The position numbers and the translations under genes are program-made. Positions 1 to 8,752 of a stretch of DNA of 64,000 nucleotides are shown piece by piece. The DNA is from Alicycliphilus denitrificans_A (GTDB lineage Bacteria > Pseudomonadota > Gammaproteobacteria > Burkholderiales > Burkholderiaceae_C). Position 1 is the first letter of the stretch, and each line of letters opens with the position of its first letter. The notes under the pieces were generated by a model that worked only from the letters and a program-made list of their open reading frames with translations, did not search any database and had not been told where the DNA came from. Where the stretch lies: NCBI RefSeq assembly GCF_044792555.1, contig NZ_CP126238.1:2542001-2606000 (forward strand), written 5' to 3'.

Positions 1-1081
1 CGCCTGGCCGCTCCAGGCCATCGACCTGGACTGCAACCATATTCCGGACGCGGCCATGGCTCTTGGCCTGATGGCGCTCTATGCCCAGGGCACAACGACC
101 CTGCGCAATATCGCCAGCTGGCGCGTCAAGGAAACCGACCGCCTGGCCGCCATGGCCATCGAGCTGCGCAAGCTCGGCGCCAGCGTGGAAGAAGGCGCCG
201 ACTACCTGCGCGTCACGCCGCCCGCGCGCGCGGCCGACTGGCGGCCCGCCAGCATCCACACCTACGACGACCACCGCGTGGCCATGTGCTTCTCGCTCGC
301 GGCCTTCAACCCGGCCGGCCTGCCGGTGCGCATCGAAGACCCGAAATGCGTGGCCAAGACCTTCCCCGACTACTTCGAGGCGCTGTTCCAGGTCGCCCGG
401 GCCGAAACGGCCAGCATCCCGGTGATCTGCATCGACGGCCCCACGGCCTCGGGCAAGGGCACGGTGGCAGCAAGCGTGGCCGAGCGGCTGGGCTATCACT
501 TCCTGGACTCGGGTGCGCTCTACCGCGCCACGGCGCTGGCGGCCACGCGCGCCGGCATCGCCATCGAGACGGCCGAGGAGACACGCATTGCCGAGCTGGC
601 CCGCGAGCTGCCCGTGCGTTTTGAAGGTGGCCGCATCTGGCTGGGCCAGGACGACGTGAGCGACGCCATCCGCACCGAAGAGGCCGGCATGAAGGCCTCG
701 CGCGTCTCCGCCCTGCCGGCCGTGCGCGCGGCCCTGATCGCGCTGCAGCACGGTTTTCGCCGCCTGCCGGGCCTGGTGGCCGACGGGCGCGACATGGGCA
801 CGGTGATCTTTCCCGGCGCGCCGCTCAAGGTGTTCCTCACGGCCAGCGCCGAGTGCCGCGCCGAGCGGCGCTACAAGCAATTGATTTCCAAGGGAATTTC
901 CGCTAATATCCTCGACCTTCGCGCAGACCTTGAGGCGCGCGACGCACGGGATCAGTCCCGCGCCGTCGCCCCCTTGACGCCGGCACAAGATGCCCTGCTC
1001 CTGGACAGCTCGGCGCTCACGGCAACGCAAGCCGCGGCGCAGGTGCTTGACTGGTGGCAGGCCCGCCGCCCCTTCGGCTGA
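1..1081 (+). CDS. aroA-cmk: AroA-Cmk fusion (EPSP synthase / cytidylate kinase), 5' truncated
   Basis: The frame is open from base 2, so the true start lies before the window. The first ~135 residues are the C-terminus of 5-enolpyruvylshikimate-3-phosphate synthase (shikimate pathway), with the active-site stretches WRVKETDRLAAM and YDDHRVAM. After YFEALFQ and a linker of a few residues the frame enters a complete cytidylate kinase (CMP/dCMP phosphorylation): P-loop DGPTASGKGT, then SGALYRA, DGRDMGTVIFP and a lid-like RADLEARDARD segment. No stop or start separates the two, so they form one polypeptide; in E. coli they are separate genes. The order aroA-cmk-rpsA-ihfB is conserved in proteobacteria. 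The N-terminal half of AroA is not visible, so the fusion is certain at the junction but the full length is not. Confidence 0.95.
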   Translation, partial: AWPLQAIDLDCNHIPDAAMALGLMALYAQGTTTLRNIASWRVKETDRLAAMAIELRKLGASVEEGADYLRVTPPARAADWRPASIHTYDDHRVAMCFSLAAFNPAGLPVRIEDPKCVAKTFPDYFEALFQVARAETASIPVICIDGPTASGKGTVAASVAERLGYHFLDSGALYRATALAATRAGIAIETAEETRIAELARELPVRFEGGRIWLGQDDVSDAIRTEEAGMKASRVSALPAVRAALIALQHGFRRLPGLVADGRDMGTVIFPGAPLKVFLTASAECRAERRYKQLISKGISANILDLRADLEARDARDQSRAVAPLTPAQDALLLDSSALTATQAAAQVLDWWQARRPFG

Positions 1082-1100
1082 AGAGGCGGCTTTTTTGGTC

Positions 1101-1150
1101 CCGCAAGGCTCCCGCCGCGCACCAACAGCGCATCGGCCTTGCGGTTTTTT
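1101..1150 (+). terminator. Terminator-like inverted repeat between aroA-cmk and rpsA
   Basis: CCGCAAGGC (1101-1109) and its exact complement GCCTTGCGG (1136-1144) flank a 26-base loop and are followed by six T (1145-1150). A smaller stem, GCCGCC (1065-1070) with GGCGGC (1085-1090) then TTTTTT, overlaps the aroA-cmk stop. Either could end or attenuate transcription before rpsA; the long loop of the first weakens the call. Confidence 0.55.
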
Positions 1151-1250
1151 GCAACTTGACCGCGGTTTCAAACCGCACCCCCCTCCGCAGGCAGTCTTAG
1201 AAACGGTGGCAATAGTGCTGCCGGAAACCTGTTTGCGGGCAAGGAAACAC

Positions 1251-2936
1251 ATGTCTGAATCTTTTGCCGCCCTGTTTGAAGAATCGCTGCAACGCACCGA
1301 AATGCGTCCCGGCGAGGTCATCACCGCCGAAGTCGTGCGCGTGGAGCACAACTTCGTCGTCGTGAACGCCGGCCTGAAGTCCGAAGCCTATGTGCCGATC
1401 GACGAATTCAAGAACGACCAGGGCGAGATCGAAGTCCAGGTCGGCGACTTCGTGTCGGTGGCCATCGGCTCCATCGAAAACGGCTACGGCGACACCATCC
1501 TGTCGCGCGACACCGCCAAGCGCCTGGCCTCCTGGCTGTCGCTGGAAAAGGCCCTGGAATCCGGCGAGTTCGTCACCGGCACCACCAGCGGCAAGGTCAA
1601 GGGCGGCCTGACGGTGCTGGTCAACGGCATCCGCGCCTTCCTGCCCGGCTCGCTGATCGACACGCGCCCCGTCAAGGACCTGACCCCCTACGAGAACAAG
1701 ACCCTGGAATTCAAGGTCATCAAGCTCGACCGCAAGCGCAACAACGTGGTGCTGAGCCGCCGCGCCGTGGTCGAAGCCTCGATGGGCGAAGAGCGCGCCA
1801 AGCTGATGGAAACGCTGCGCGAAGGCGCCATCGTCAACGGCGTGGTCAAGAACATCACCGAATACGGTGCCTTCGTGGACCTGGGCGGCATCGACGGCCT
1901 GCTGCACATCACCGACATGGCCTGGCGCCGCGTGCGCCACCCCTCCGAGGTGGTCACAGCCGGCCAGGAAATCACGGCCAAGATCCTCAAGTTCGACACC
2001 GAGAAGAACCGCGTCTCCCTGGGCCTCAAGCAGATGGGCGACGATCCCTGGATGGGCGTGGCGCGCCGCTATCCCTCCAACACCCGCCTGTTCGGCAAGG
2101 TCACGAACATTGCCGACTACGGTGCGTTCGTCGAACTCGAACCCGGTATCGAGGGCCTGGTGCACGTCTCCGAGATGGACTGGACGAACAAGAACATCGC
2201 CCCCAACAAGCTGGTGTCGCTGGGTGACGAGGTCGAAGTCATGGTGCTGGAGATCGACGAGGACAAGCGCCGCATCAGCCTGGGCATGAAGCAGTGCCGC
2301 GCCAACCCCTGGCAGGAATTCGCGCAGAACACCAAGCGCGGCGACCGCGTCAAGGGCCCGATCAAGTCGATCACCGACTTCGGCGTGTTCGTCGGCCTGG
2401 CGGCCGGCATCGACGGCCTGGTGCACCTGTCCGACCTGTCGTGGAACGAAACCGGCGAAGCCGCCGTGCGCAACTACAAGAAGGGCCAGGAAGTCGAAGC
2501 CATCGTGCTGGCCGTGGACGTGGACCGCGAGCGCATCTCGCTGGGCATCAAGCAGCTCGACGGCGACCCGTTCACCACCTTCGTGACCGTGAACGACAAG
2601 GGCCAGACGGTGACCGGCAAGGTCAAGACCGTGGACGCCCGTGGCGCCGAGATCGACCTGGGCGACGACATCGTGGGCTACCTGCGCGCCTCGGAAATCT
2701 CCCGCGACCGCGTGGAAGATGCCCGCAACGTGCTCAAGGAAGGCGACGAAGTCACGGCCGTGGTGGTGAACGTGGACCGCAAGACGCGCAACATCCAGCT
2801 GTCGATCAAGCAAAAGGACATGATCGACGAGCAAGGCGCCATGGCCCACCTGTCGGCCCAGTCGGCCAAGGAAAACGCCGGCACGACCAGCCTGGGCGCC
2901 CTGCTGCGCGCCAAGCTGGACAGCTCGGACAAGTAA
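1251..2936 (+). CDS. rpsA: 30S ribosomal protein S1
   Basis: 561 residues, the usual length for proteobacterial S1. S1 binds mRNA upstream of the start codon and helps unfold it on the 30S subunit. Repeated S1/OB-fold motifs are visible, with the recurring patterns GAFVDLGGIDGLLHITDMAW, GAFVELEPGIEGLVHVSEMDW and GVFVGLAAGIDGLVHLSDLSW and the linker ISLGMKQ/ISLGIKQ; six domains are expected. The ATG at 1251 gives the canonical start MSESFAALFEESL. The frame is open upstream to 990 but that part overlaps cmk and the terminator-like repeats. S1 usually represses its own translation through its leader; I cannot test that here. Confidence 0.98.
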   Translation: MSESFAALFEESLQRTEMRPGEVITAEVVRVEHNFVVVNAGLKSEAYVPIDEFKNDQGEIEVQVGDFVSVAIGSIENGYGDTILSRDTAKRLASWLSLEKALESGEFVTGTTSGKVKGGLTVLVNGIRAFLPGSLIDTRPVKDLTPYENKTLEFKVIKLDRKRNNVVLSRRAVVEASMGEERAKLMETLREGAIVNGVVKNITEYGAFVDLGGIDGLLHITDMAWRRVRHPSEVVTAGQEITAKILKFDTEKNRVSLGLKQMGDDPWMGVARRYPSNTRLFGKVTNIADYGAFVELEPGIEGLVHVSEMDWTNKNIAPNKLVSLGDEVEVMVLEIDEDKRRISLGMKQCRANPWQEFAQNTKRGDRVKGPIKSITDFGVFVGLAAGIDGLVHLSDLSWNETGEAAVRNYKKGQEVEAIVLAVDVDRERISLGIKQLDGDPFTTFVTVNDKGQTVTGKVKTVDARGAEIDLGDDIVGYLRASEISRDRVEDARNVLKEGDEVTAVVVNVDRKTRNIQLSIKQKDMIDEQGAMAHLSAQSAKENAGTTSLGALLRAKLDSSDK

Positions 2937-2981
2937 TCCGTGCAACGAGCGCCGCTGATGCTCGCATCGGCGGCTAACATG

Positions 2982-3012
2982 GCGGGCGCCCTGGAGCGCC
3001 CGCTGTTTTTTT
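2982..3012 (+). terminator. Rho-independent terminator after rpsA
   Basis: GCGGGCGC (2982-2989) pairs with GCGCCCGC (2996-3003) around a short loop and is followed by TG and seven T. It sits between the rpsA stop and ihfB, so ihfB probably has read-through or its own promoter. Confidence 0.8.
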
Positions 3013-3028
3013 AAATCGAGCCCCGACC

Positions 3029-3322
3029 ATGACCCGATCCGATCTCGTCGAAGAGCTGGCAGCACGCTTTGGTCAACTAACCCAGCGCGATGCCGAATTT
3101 GCCGTGAAGACCATTCTGGACGCCGTGGGCGACGCCCTGGTGCGCGGGCATCGCATCGAAATCCGTGGCTTTGGCAGCTTCTCGGTCAGCCGTCGGCCCC
3201 CGCGCATGGGCCGCAACCCGCGCAGCGGTGAGGCCGTGCATATTCCCGAAAAACGCGTGCCGCACTTCAAGCCCGGCAAGGCCTTGCGCGAGGCCGTGGA
3301 TCAGCCGTCCCAGGCATCCTGA
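3029..3322 (+). CDS. ihfB: Integration host factor subunit beta
   Basis: 97 residues with the HU/IHF fold: N-terminal helices MTRSDLVEELAARFGQL, the GFGSFSVSRRPPRMGRNPRSG beta-arm region (arm tip RMGRNPRSGE) and a C-terminal helix FKPGKALRE. IHF-beta pairs with IHF-alpha to bend DNA at specific sites in replication, recombination and transcription. Position directly after rpsA is the classical one and separates it from HU. The ATG at 3029 is the start of the conserved N-terminus. Confidence 0.97.
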   Translation: MTRSDLVEELAARFGQLTQRDAEFAVKTILDAVGDALVRGHRIEIRGFGSFSVSRRPPRMGRNPRSGEAVHIPEKRVPHFKPGKALREAVDQPSQAS

Positions 3323-3332
3323 GCGAGGAGAT

Positions 3333-3395
3333 ATTCAAAAATAGTAGCTTCTTGTGCTTATCCAGCAAGCGTTAGACCTATTTTTTTTGCTTGAT
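3333..3395. repeat. Comamonadaceae-type intergenic palindrome, copy 1
   Basis: An A+T-rich block between ihfB and lapA containing ATAGTAGCTT, then GTGCTTATCCAGCAAGC as a stem-loop, then eight T (3381-3388). It matches other copies in this window in layout (ATAGCT, GCGCTT, spacer, AAGCG, T/A-rich end). Its position and T-run suggest it also works as the ihfB terminator. Confidence 0.55.
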
Positions 3396-3460
3396 ACTTG
3401 ACAGCCCGCTCCGATGCCATGGTGCTGCCCGTAGAATCTCGCCCACCACTGGGGAGATGC

Positions 3461-3775
3461 ATGAAATACCTCCTGTGGCTGCTCAAGGCAGCCATTTTTT
3501 TCACCCTGTTTGCCTTTGCGCTGAACAATCAGCAGGACGCCACGGTGCACTTCTTCTTCGGCACCCAGTGGACGGCGCCGGCCGTGCTGATCGTGCTGTC
3601 GGCCTTCGCGCTGGGCGTGGTGGTTGGCGTGCTGGGCATGGTGCCGCGCTGGTGGCGTCACCGCAGCGCCGCACGCCAGGCCCAGGCCACAGCGCCGCAA
3701 CCTGGCACTCCTGCCGCTGCTGCGCCCGCTGCGGCCGAGCCCGTCCCCCCACATCTGCCCATCGATGGAATTTGA
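3461..3775 (+). CDS. lapA: LapA-family small inner-membrane protein
   Basis: 104 residues. Two hydrophobic helices are visible, roughly residues 4-20 (LLWLLKAAIFFTLFAFAL) and 37-62, with the LNNQ motif after the first and an Ala/Pro-rich tail. LapA (YciS) works with LapB in the inner membrane to adjust lipopolysaccharide synthesis through LpxC turnover; this is known for E. coli. The ATG at 3461 follows GGGGAG; an upstream in-frame start at 3398 would add a non-conserved leader. The last 11 bases overlap lapB, implying coupled translation. Confidence 0.85.
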   Translation: MKYLLWLLKAAIFFTLFAFALNNQQDATVHFFFGTQWTAPAVLIVLSAFALGVVVGVLGMVPRWWRHRSAARQAQATAPQPGTPAAAAPAAAEPVPPHLPIDGI

Positions 3776-4922
3776 TTTCACCTGGCTTCTGCTTGGCCTG
3801 CCGCTGGCCTTTGGCCTGGGCTGGCTGGCCTCGCGCCTGGACCTGCGCCAGCTGCGCGAGGAAAACCGGCGCGCGCCCAAGGCCTATTTCAAGGGGTTGA
3901 ACTACCTGCTCAACGAGCAGCAGGACCAGGCCATCGACGCCTTCATCGAGGCCGTGCAGAACGACCCCGACACCACGGAGCTGCACTTTGCCCTGGGCAA
4001 CCTGTTTCGCCGCCGCGGCGAATACAACCGCGCCGTGCGCGTGCATGAGCACCTGCTCTCGCGCGGAGACCTCAGCCGCGCCGACCGTGAACGCGCGCAG
4101 CACGCGCTGGCGCTGGATTTCCTCAAGGCCGGCCTGCTCGACCGCGCCGAGGACGCCCTGCGCCGCCTGGAGGGCACGCCCTTCGAGGCCCAGGCCCGCA
4201 TGGCCCTGCTGGCGATCTACGAACGCTCGCGCGACTGGGCCCTGGCGTCCGACATCGCCCGGCGCATGCAAGCCGCCAGCCAAGGCGACTTCAGCACGCG
4301 CCAGGCGCATTACCTGTGCGAGCAGGCGCTGACGCTGGCGGCCCGTGGTGAACTGCCGGCGGCCCAGGCACGGCTGGAGCAGGCCGTGGCCACCGCGCCG
4401 CAGGCTCCACGCGCGCGTATCGAACTGGCACGCCTGCAGCAGCGCATGGGCCAGGCCGATGCCGCCCTGGCCACGCTGCAGGCCCTGGCCGGCACCACGC
4501 CCGCGGCCCTGGCGCTGGCCGCGCCCCTGCTGGTGGAAACGGCGCTTGCCACCGGACGCACGCAGCAGGCCAGCGCCCTGTTGCGCCAGCACTACCAGGA
4601 CATGCCGTCGCTGGACCTGCTCGACGCCGTGGTGGCGCTGGAGAGCGCCACCGGCGGATCTGCCGAGGCGGGGCGCGCATGGTATGTGCGCCACCTGGAA
4701 AAGGAGCCCTCCCTGGTGGCCGCCACCAAATGGCTGGCCGGCGAAACCCTGGGCCACGAGCAGTTCCACCCGCAGATCCAGCGTGCGCTGGAGCAGGCCG
4801 CCAAGCCACTCACACGCTACCGCTGCGCGGCCTGCGGCTTCGAGGCGCGCCAGCATTTCTGGCAATGCCCCGGCTGCCAGAGCTGGGACAGCTACCCCGC
4901 GCGCCGCGTGGAAGAGTTGTAA
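3765..4922 (+). CDS. lapB: Lipopolysaccharide assembly protein LapB (YciM), TPR and rubredoxin-type metal domain
   Basis: 385 residues. An N-terminal membrane helix (FTWLLLGLPLAFGLGWLASR) is followed by tetratricopeptide repeats through about residue 330 (for example ELHFALGNLFRRRGEYNRAV) and a rubredoxin-like metal site at the C-terminus: C354-AA-C357 and C368-PG-C371. In E. coli LapB brings LpxC to FtsH and so limits LPS synthesis; the metal site is needed. Length matches the family. The ATG at 3765 lies inside the end of lapA; the open frame upstream is the shadow of lapA. Confidence 0.92.
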   Translation: MEFDFTWLLLGLPLAFGLGWLASRLDLRQLREENRRAPKAYFKGLNYLLNEQQDQAIDAFIEAVQNDPDTTELHFALGNLFRRRGEYNRAVRVHEHLLSRGDLSRADRERAQHALALDFLKAGLLDRAEDALRRLEGTPFEAQARMALLAIYERSRDWALASDIARRMQAASQGDFSTRQAHYLCEQALTLAARGELPAAQARLEQAVATAPQAPRARIELARLQQRMGQADAALATLQALAGTTPAALALAAPLLVETALATGRTQQASALLRQHYQDMPSLDLLDAVVALESATGGSAEAGRAWYVRHLEKEPSLVAATKWLAGETLGHEQFHPQIQRALEQAAKPLTRYRCAACGFEARQHFWQCPGCQSWDSYPARRVEEL

Positions 4923-4935
4923 GCAAGGATCAGCC

Positions 4936-5280
4936 ATGCGCTACCTGGGCCCAGCTTTCCTGTGGCGCGCCACCTGCCTTGCCACGCTGCTGCACGCCGG
5001 CCTTGCCCTGGCCGCCACCGACGTGAACCAGGCACGCGAAGCCGATCTGGACGGCATCAAGGGCATAGGCCCGGCCCTGTCCGCGCGCATTCTTGCCGAG
5101 CGCGCCCAGCGGCGGTTCCAGGACTGGCCAGACCTGATTGCGCGCGTCAAGGGCCTGGGCCCGGCGGCGGCTGCGCGGCTGTCGGACAACGGGCTGACGG
5201 TGAACGGCGCAGCCTATGTGCCGCACAGCCCGGGCGCCGAGCCCGAAGACGCCGCCGCGGGCACATCCGGCAAGAATTGA
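4936..5280 (+). CDS. ComEA-like helix-hairpin-helix protein
   Basis: 114 residues: an N-terminal signal peptide (LPAF-type hydrophobic run ending ALAA around residue 27), then DVNQAREADLDGIKGIGPAL and a second hairpin VKGLGPAAAARL, which form the paired helix-hairpin-helix of ComEA/Psl-type DNA-binding proteins, and an acidic/Ala-rich tail. Exported HhH proteins bind incoming DNA during natural transformation, but many Burkholderiales paralogues are untested. It starts 13 bases after the lapB stop and may be cotranscribed with it. Confidence 0.75.
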   Translation: MRYLGPAFLWRATCLATLLHAGLALAATDVNQAREADLDGIKGIGPALSARILAERAQRRFQDWPDLIARVKGLGPAAAARLSDNGLTVNGAAYVPHSPGAEPEDAAAGTSGKN

Positions 5281-5353
5281 TTACGCAGCAGGCGCCCGTC
5301 CAGTGTTCGGTGCCCGCTCAGGTTTCCATAGCACCCACGAAACTGCTTGCCCC

Positions 5354-5359
5354 TAGAAT
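5354..5359 (+). promoter_or_regulatory. Possible -10 element just before mrpA
   Basis: TAGAAT ends 8 bases before the mrpA ATG. If used, the transcript would have almost no leader. The surrounding CCCTAGAATCAGG recurs exactly upstream of argD (57029-57041). No clear -35 is seen, so this is tentative. Confidence 0.3.
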
Positions 5360-5367
5360 CAGGCGCA

Positions 5368-8325
5368 ATGCCCCTGCTTCTGCTCATCATTCTGCCCTTT
5401 GCCGGCAGCCTGCTGGCCGCCCTGCTGCCGGCCAACGCACGCAATGCCGAATCCACGCTGGCGGGCGTGACTGCCTTGCTCTGCACGGTATTGGCGGCAC
5501 TCACCTTTCCCGACATTGCCAACGGCGGCGTGCTGCGCCAGGAGGTCGCCTGGCTGCCCTCCCTGGGCATGAACCTGGTCATCCGCATGGACGGTTTTGC
5601 CTGGATGTTCTGCATGCTGGTGTTCGGCATAGGCGCGCTGGTGGTGCTGTATGCGCGCTACTACATGTCGCCGGCCGACCCGGTGCCGCGCTTTTTCTCC
5701 TTCTTTCTGGCCTTCATGGGCGCCATGGCCGGCGTGGTGCTGTCGGGCAACCTCATCCAGCTGGTGTTCTTCTGGGAGCTGACCAGCCTGTTTTCGTTTT
5801 TGCTCATCGGCTACTGGCACCACCGCGAGGACGCGCGCCGTGGCGCGCGCATGGCCCTCACCGTAACCGGCACAGGTGGCCTCGCCCTGCTGGCGGGCGT
5901 GTTGATCCTGGGCCACATCGTCGGCAGCTACGACCTCGATCGCGTGCTGGCCGCGGCCGAGCTGGTGCGCGGGCACCCGCTCTACCTCTGGGCCCTGGTG
6001 CTCGTGCTGCTGGGCGCCTTTACCAAAAGCGCGCAGTTCCCATTCCAGTTCTGGCTACCCAACGCCATGGCGGCGCCCACGCCGGTGTCCGCCTACCTGC
6101 ATTCGGCCACCATGGTCAAGGCCGGGGTGTTTCTGCTGGCGCGCCTGTGGCCGGTGATGGGGGACACCGAGCCCTGGTTCTGGCTGGTGGGCGGCGCGGG
6201 TCTGGCCACGCTCTTGATCGGCGGCTACGCCGCCATGTTCCAGGACGACTTGAAGGGCTTGCTGGCCTACTCCACGCTCTCGCACCTGGGCCTGATCACG
6301 CTGCTGCTGGGCCTGAACAGCCCGCTGGCCGCCGTGGCCGCAGTGTTCCACATCATGAACCACGCGACCTTCAAGGCCTCGCTGTTCATGGCCGCGGGCA
6401 TCATCGACCACGAGAGCGGCACGCGCGACATCAGGCGCCTGTCAGGCCTGCGCCGCATGATGCCCATCACCGCCACGCTGGCCACGGTGGCCAGCGCGGC
6501 CATGGCCGGGGTGCCGCTGCTCAACGGTTTCCTGTCCAAGGAAATGTTCTTCGCCGAAACCGTATTCCTGGACGCCACCCCCATGGTGGCCACGCTTTTG
6601 CCTGTTGCCGCCACCGTGGCCGGCATGTTCAGCGTGGCCTATTCCCTGCGCTTTATCGTCGATGTGTTCTGGGGCCCGCCAGCTACGGATCTGCCGCTAG
6701 AACCCCATGAACCGCCGCACTGGATGCGCGTGCCGGTCGAGTTGCTGGTCTGCGCCTGCCTGGTAGTGGGCGTGGTGCCGGCCTGGTCCATAGGCCGCCT
6801 CCTCGATGCTGCGGCGCTGCCGGTCGTCGGCGGTGCGCTGCCGGCCTTCAGCCTGGCGGTGTGGCACGGCCTGAATACGCCATTGCTGATGAGCTTTGTC
6901 GCGCTGATCGGTGGCGCCACCCTGTACCAGGCGCTGCGCACTCAGCGCAAGCTCGGCCGCATCGAGGCGCCACCGCTCATGCACCATATCAGCGGACGGC
7001 GCATCTTCGAGACCACGCTGACGCAGCTCACGCGCATGGCACGCACGGGCCGGCGACTGCTGTCCACGCGACGCCTGCAGTGGCAGATGCTGTGGCTGCT
7101 GCTGTTCACCCTGCTGGCGGGCGCCCTGCCGCTGCTAACCCGCGGCATGCAGCTGGGCGAGCGCGGCACGCTGGCGCTGTCGCCGGCCTTTGTGCTGATC
7201 TGGCTGCTGGGCAATATCTGCGCCGTGGCCGCGGCCTGGCAGGCCAAGTACCACCGGCTGGCGGCCCTCGCGCTCATGGGCGGCGCGGGCCTGTGCACCA
7301 GCATCACCTTTCTGTGGTTCTCCGCGCCCGACTTGGCACTCACGCAGCTGGCGGTGGAGGTGGTGACCACCATTCTCATCCTGCTGGGCCTGCGCTGGCT
7401 GCCCAAGCGCGACGAGAGCCTGCCGCCGGCGCCCGCCAGCGCCACCCTGGCGCGTGCGCGCCGCCTGCGCGACCTGGCCCTGGCCATCACTGCCGGCGGC
7501 GGCATGGCCTGGCTGGCCTTTGCCATGCTGAGCCGCCCGTTTGCGCAAAGCACCTCCACCTTCTTCCTGGAGCGCGCGCTCACCGAGGGCGGCGGGACCA
7601 ACGTGGTCAACGTCATGCTGGTGGACTTCCGGGGCTTTGACACCTTCGGCGAGATCGTGGTGCTGGGCATCGTCGCGCTCACCGTGTATGCGCTGCTGCG
7701 GCGCTTTCGCCCCGCGGGCGAGGCCATGGACCTGCCGGAGCAGCAGCGCCACCTGCCACCCGACCTGCAGACCGATCTGCTGAACCCGCGCAACGCCCAG
7801 GACACTGCCGTGGGCTACCTGATGGTGCCCGCCGTGCTGGTGCGCCTGTTGCTGCCGTTCACGGCCCTGGTGGCCTGCTACCTATTCCTGCGCGGCCACG
7901 ACCAGCCGGGCGGCGGCTTCGTGGCGGGGCTGGTGTTCTCCGTGGGGCTGGTGCTGCAGTACATGATCTCTGGCACCGAATGGGTGGAGGCACACCTGCC
8001 CGTGTTTCCGCGCCGCTGGATCGCCGCGGGTCTGCTGCTGGCGCTGGGCACGGGCCTGGGCGCGGTGGCGCTGGGCTACCCCTTCCTCACCAGCCACATG
8101 GCCCACCTGGACCTGCCCGTGGTCGGCCAGATCCACCTGGCCAGCGCCATGTTCTTCGACGCTGGCGTGTTCGCGCTGGTCGTCGGCTCCACCCTGATGA
8201 TTCTTACGGCGATCGCACACCAGTCGGTGCGCAGCCACCGCTACCACGCCCGACTGCAGGAAGAGCAGCAACTGGCCATGGCGGCCGTGGTGAGCTATGA
8301 CGACGACGCACAGGAGGCGCGCTGA
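5368..8325 (+). CDS. mrpA: Mrp antiporter subunit A with fused subunit B
   Basis: 985 residues, a very hydrophobic protein of the group 2 (MrpA-MrpB fusion) type. The N-terminal part is a complex I-like antiporter module with the conserved Glu137 (FFWELTSLFSFLLIGYW) and Lys220 (LGAFTKSAQFPFQFWLP). A middle region carries MbhD/MbhE-like segments (ALTQLAVEVVTTILILLGL; TNVVNVMLVDFRGFDTFGE), and the last ~160 residues are MrpB (RGHDQPGGGFVAGLVFSVG). With subunits C-G it forms an inner-membrane cation(Na+ or K+)/proton antiporter for pH and salt homeostasis. I chose the ATG at 5368; a TTG at 5347 would add seven residues. mrpC begins at the next base. Confidence 0.93.
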   Translation: MPLLLLIILPFAGSLLAALLPANARNAESTLAGVTALLCTVLAALTFPDIANGGVLRQEVAWLPSLGMNLVIRMDGFAWMFCMLVFGIGALVVLYARYYMSPADPVPRFFSFFLAFMGAMAGVVLSGNLIQLVFFWELTSLFSFLLIGYWHHREDARRGARMALTVTGTGGLALLAGVLILGHIVGSYDLDRVLAAAELVRGHPLYLWALVLVLLGAFTKSAQFPFQFWLPNAMAAPTPVSAYLHSATMVKAGVFLLARLWPVMGDTEPWFWLVGGAGLATLLIGGYAAMFQDDLKGLLAYSTLSHLGLITLLLGLNSPLAAVAAVFHIMNHATFKASLFMAAGIIDHESGTRDIRRLSGLRRMMPITATLATVASAAMAGVPLLNGFLSKEMFFAETVFLDATPMVATLLPVAATVAGMFSVAYSLRFIVDVFWGPPATDLPLEPHEPPHWMRVPVELLVCACLVVGVVPAWSIGRLLDAAALPVVGGALPAFSLAVWHGLNTPLLMSFVALIGGATLYQALRTQRKLGRIEAPPLMHHISGRRIFETTLTQLTRMARTGRRLLSTRRLQWQMLWLLLFTLLAGALPLLTRGMQLGERGTLALSPAFVLIWLLGNICAVAAAWQAKYHRLAALALMGGAGLCTSITFLWFSAPDLALTQLAVEVVTTILILLGLRWLPKRDESLPPAPASATLARARRLRDLALAITAGGGMAWLAFAMLSRPFAQSTSTFFLERALTEGGGTNVVNVMLVDFRGFDTFGEIVVLGIVALTVYALLRRFRPAGEAMDLPEQQRHLPPDLQTDLLNPRNAQDTAVGYLMVPAVLVRLLLPFTALVACYLFLRGHDQPGGGFVAGLVFSVGLVLQYMISGTEWVEAHLPVFPRRWIAAGLLLALGTGLGAVALGYPFLTSHMAHLDLPVVGQIHLASAMFFDAGVFALVVGSTLMILTAIAHQSVRSHRYHARLQEEQQLAMAAVVSYDDDAQEAR

Positions 8326-8691
8326 ATGGAAATCGTGCTGGCCATCTCCATCGGCGTGCTTACCGGCTCCGGCGTCTGGCTGCTGCTGCGTCCGCGCACC
8401 TTCCAGATCATCATGGGTCTGTCGCTGCTGTCCTACGCGGTGAATCTGTTCATCTTCAGCATGGGGCGGCTGGGCCTGGCCGTGGCCAAGGAGCCGGTGC
8501 TCGTGGCCGGTGTGGCGCAAGACCTGCAGCACTACGCCGACCCTCTGCCCCAGGCCCTGGTGCTCACGGCCATCGTCATCGGCTTTGCCATGACGGCGCT
8601 GTTTCTCGTGGTGCTGCTGGCCTCGCGCGGCATATCCGGCACCGACCATGTGGACGGCACGCATGCGCGTGAGTCCCAGGAGATGCCATGA
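8326..8691 (+). CDS. mrpC: Mrp antiporter subunit C
   Basis: 121 residues with three membrane helices in the NuoK-like MnhC fold (FQIIMGLSLLSYAVNLFIF; DPLPQALVLTAIVIGFAM). The motif DPLPQALVLTAIVI is typical of the family. The ATG abuts the mrpA stop with no gap. It is a structural subunit of the Mrp complex in the inner membrane. Confidence 0.93.
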   Translation: MEIVLAISIGVLTGSGVWLLLRPRTFQIIMGLSLLSYAVNLFIFSMGRLGLAVAKEPVLVAGVAQDLQHYADPLPQALVLTAIVIGFAMTALFLVVLLASRGISGTDHVDGTHARESQEMP

Positions 8692-8752
8692 GCGCGCGCC
8701 GGGCCGTTCCCAAGCAAGCTCGCACCGCAGTGCGCAGCACGGAGGTTACCCA

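Noticed and set aside
1197..3065. Long minus-strand reading frame opposite rpsA
   Set aside because: Shadow of rpsA; composition follows the reverse complement of S1 repeats.
5347..5367. TTG start for mrpA seven codons upstream
   Set aside because: The ATG at 5368 starts the first membrane helix as expected; the extra residues are not supported and cover the possible -10.
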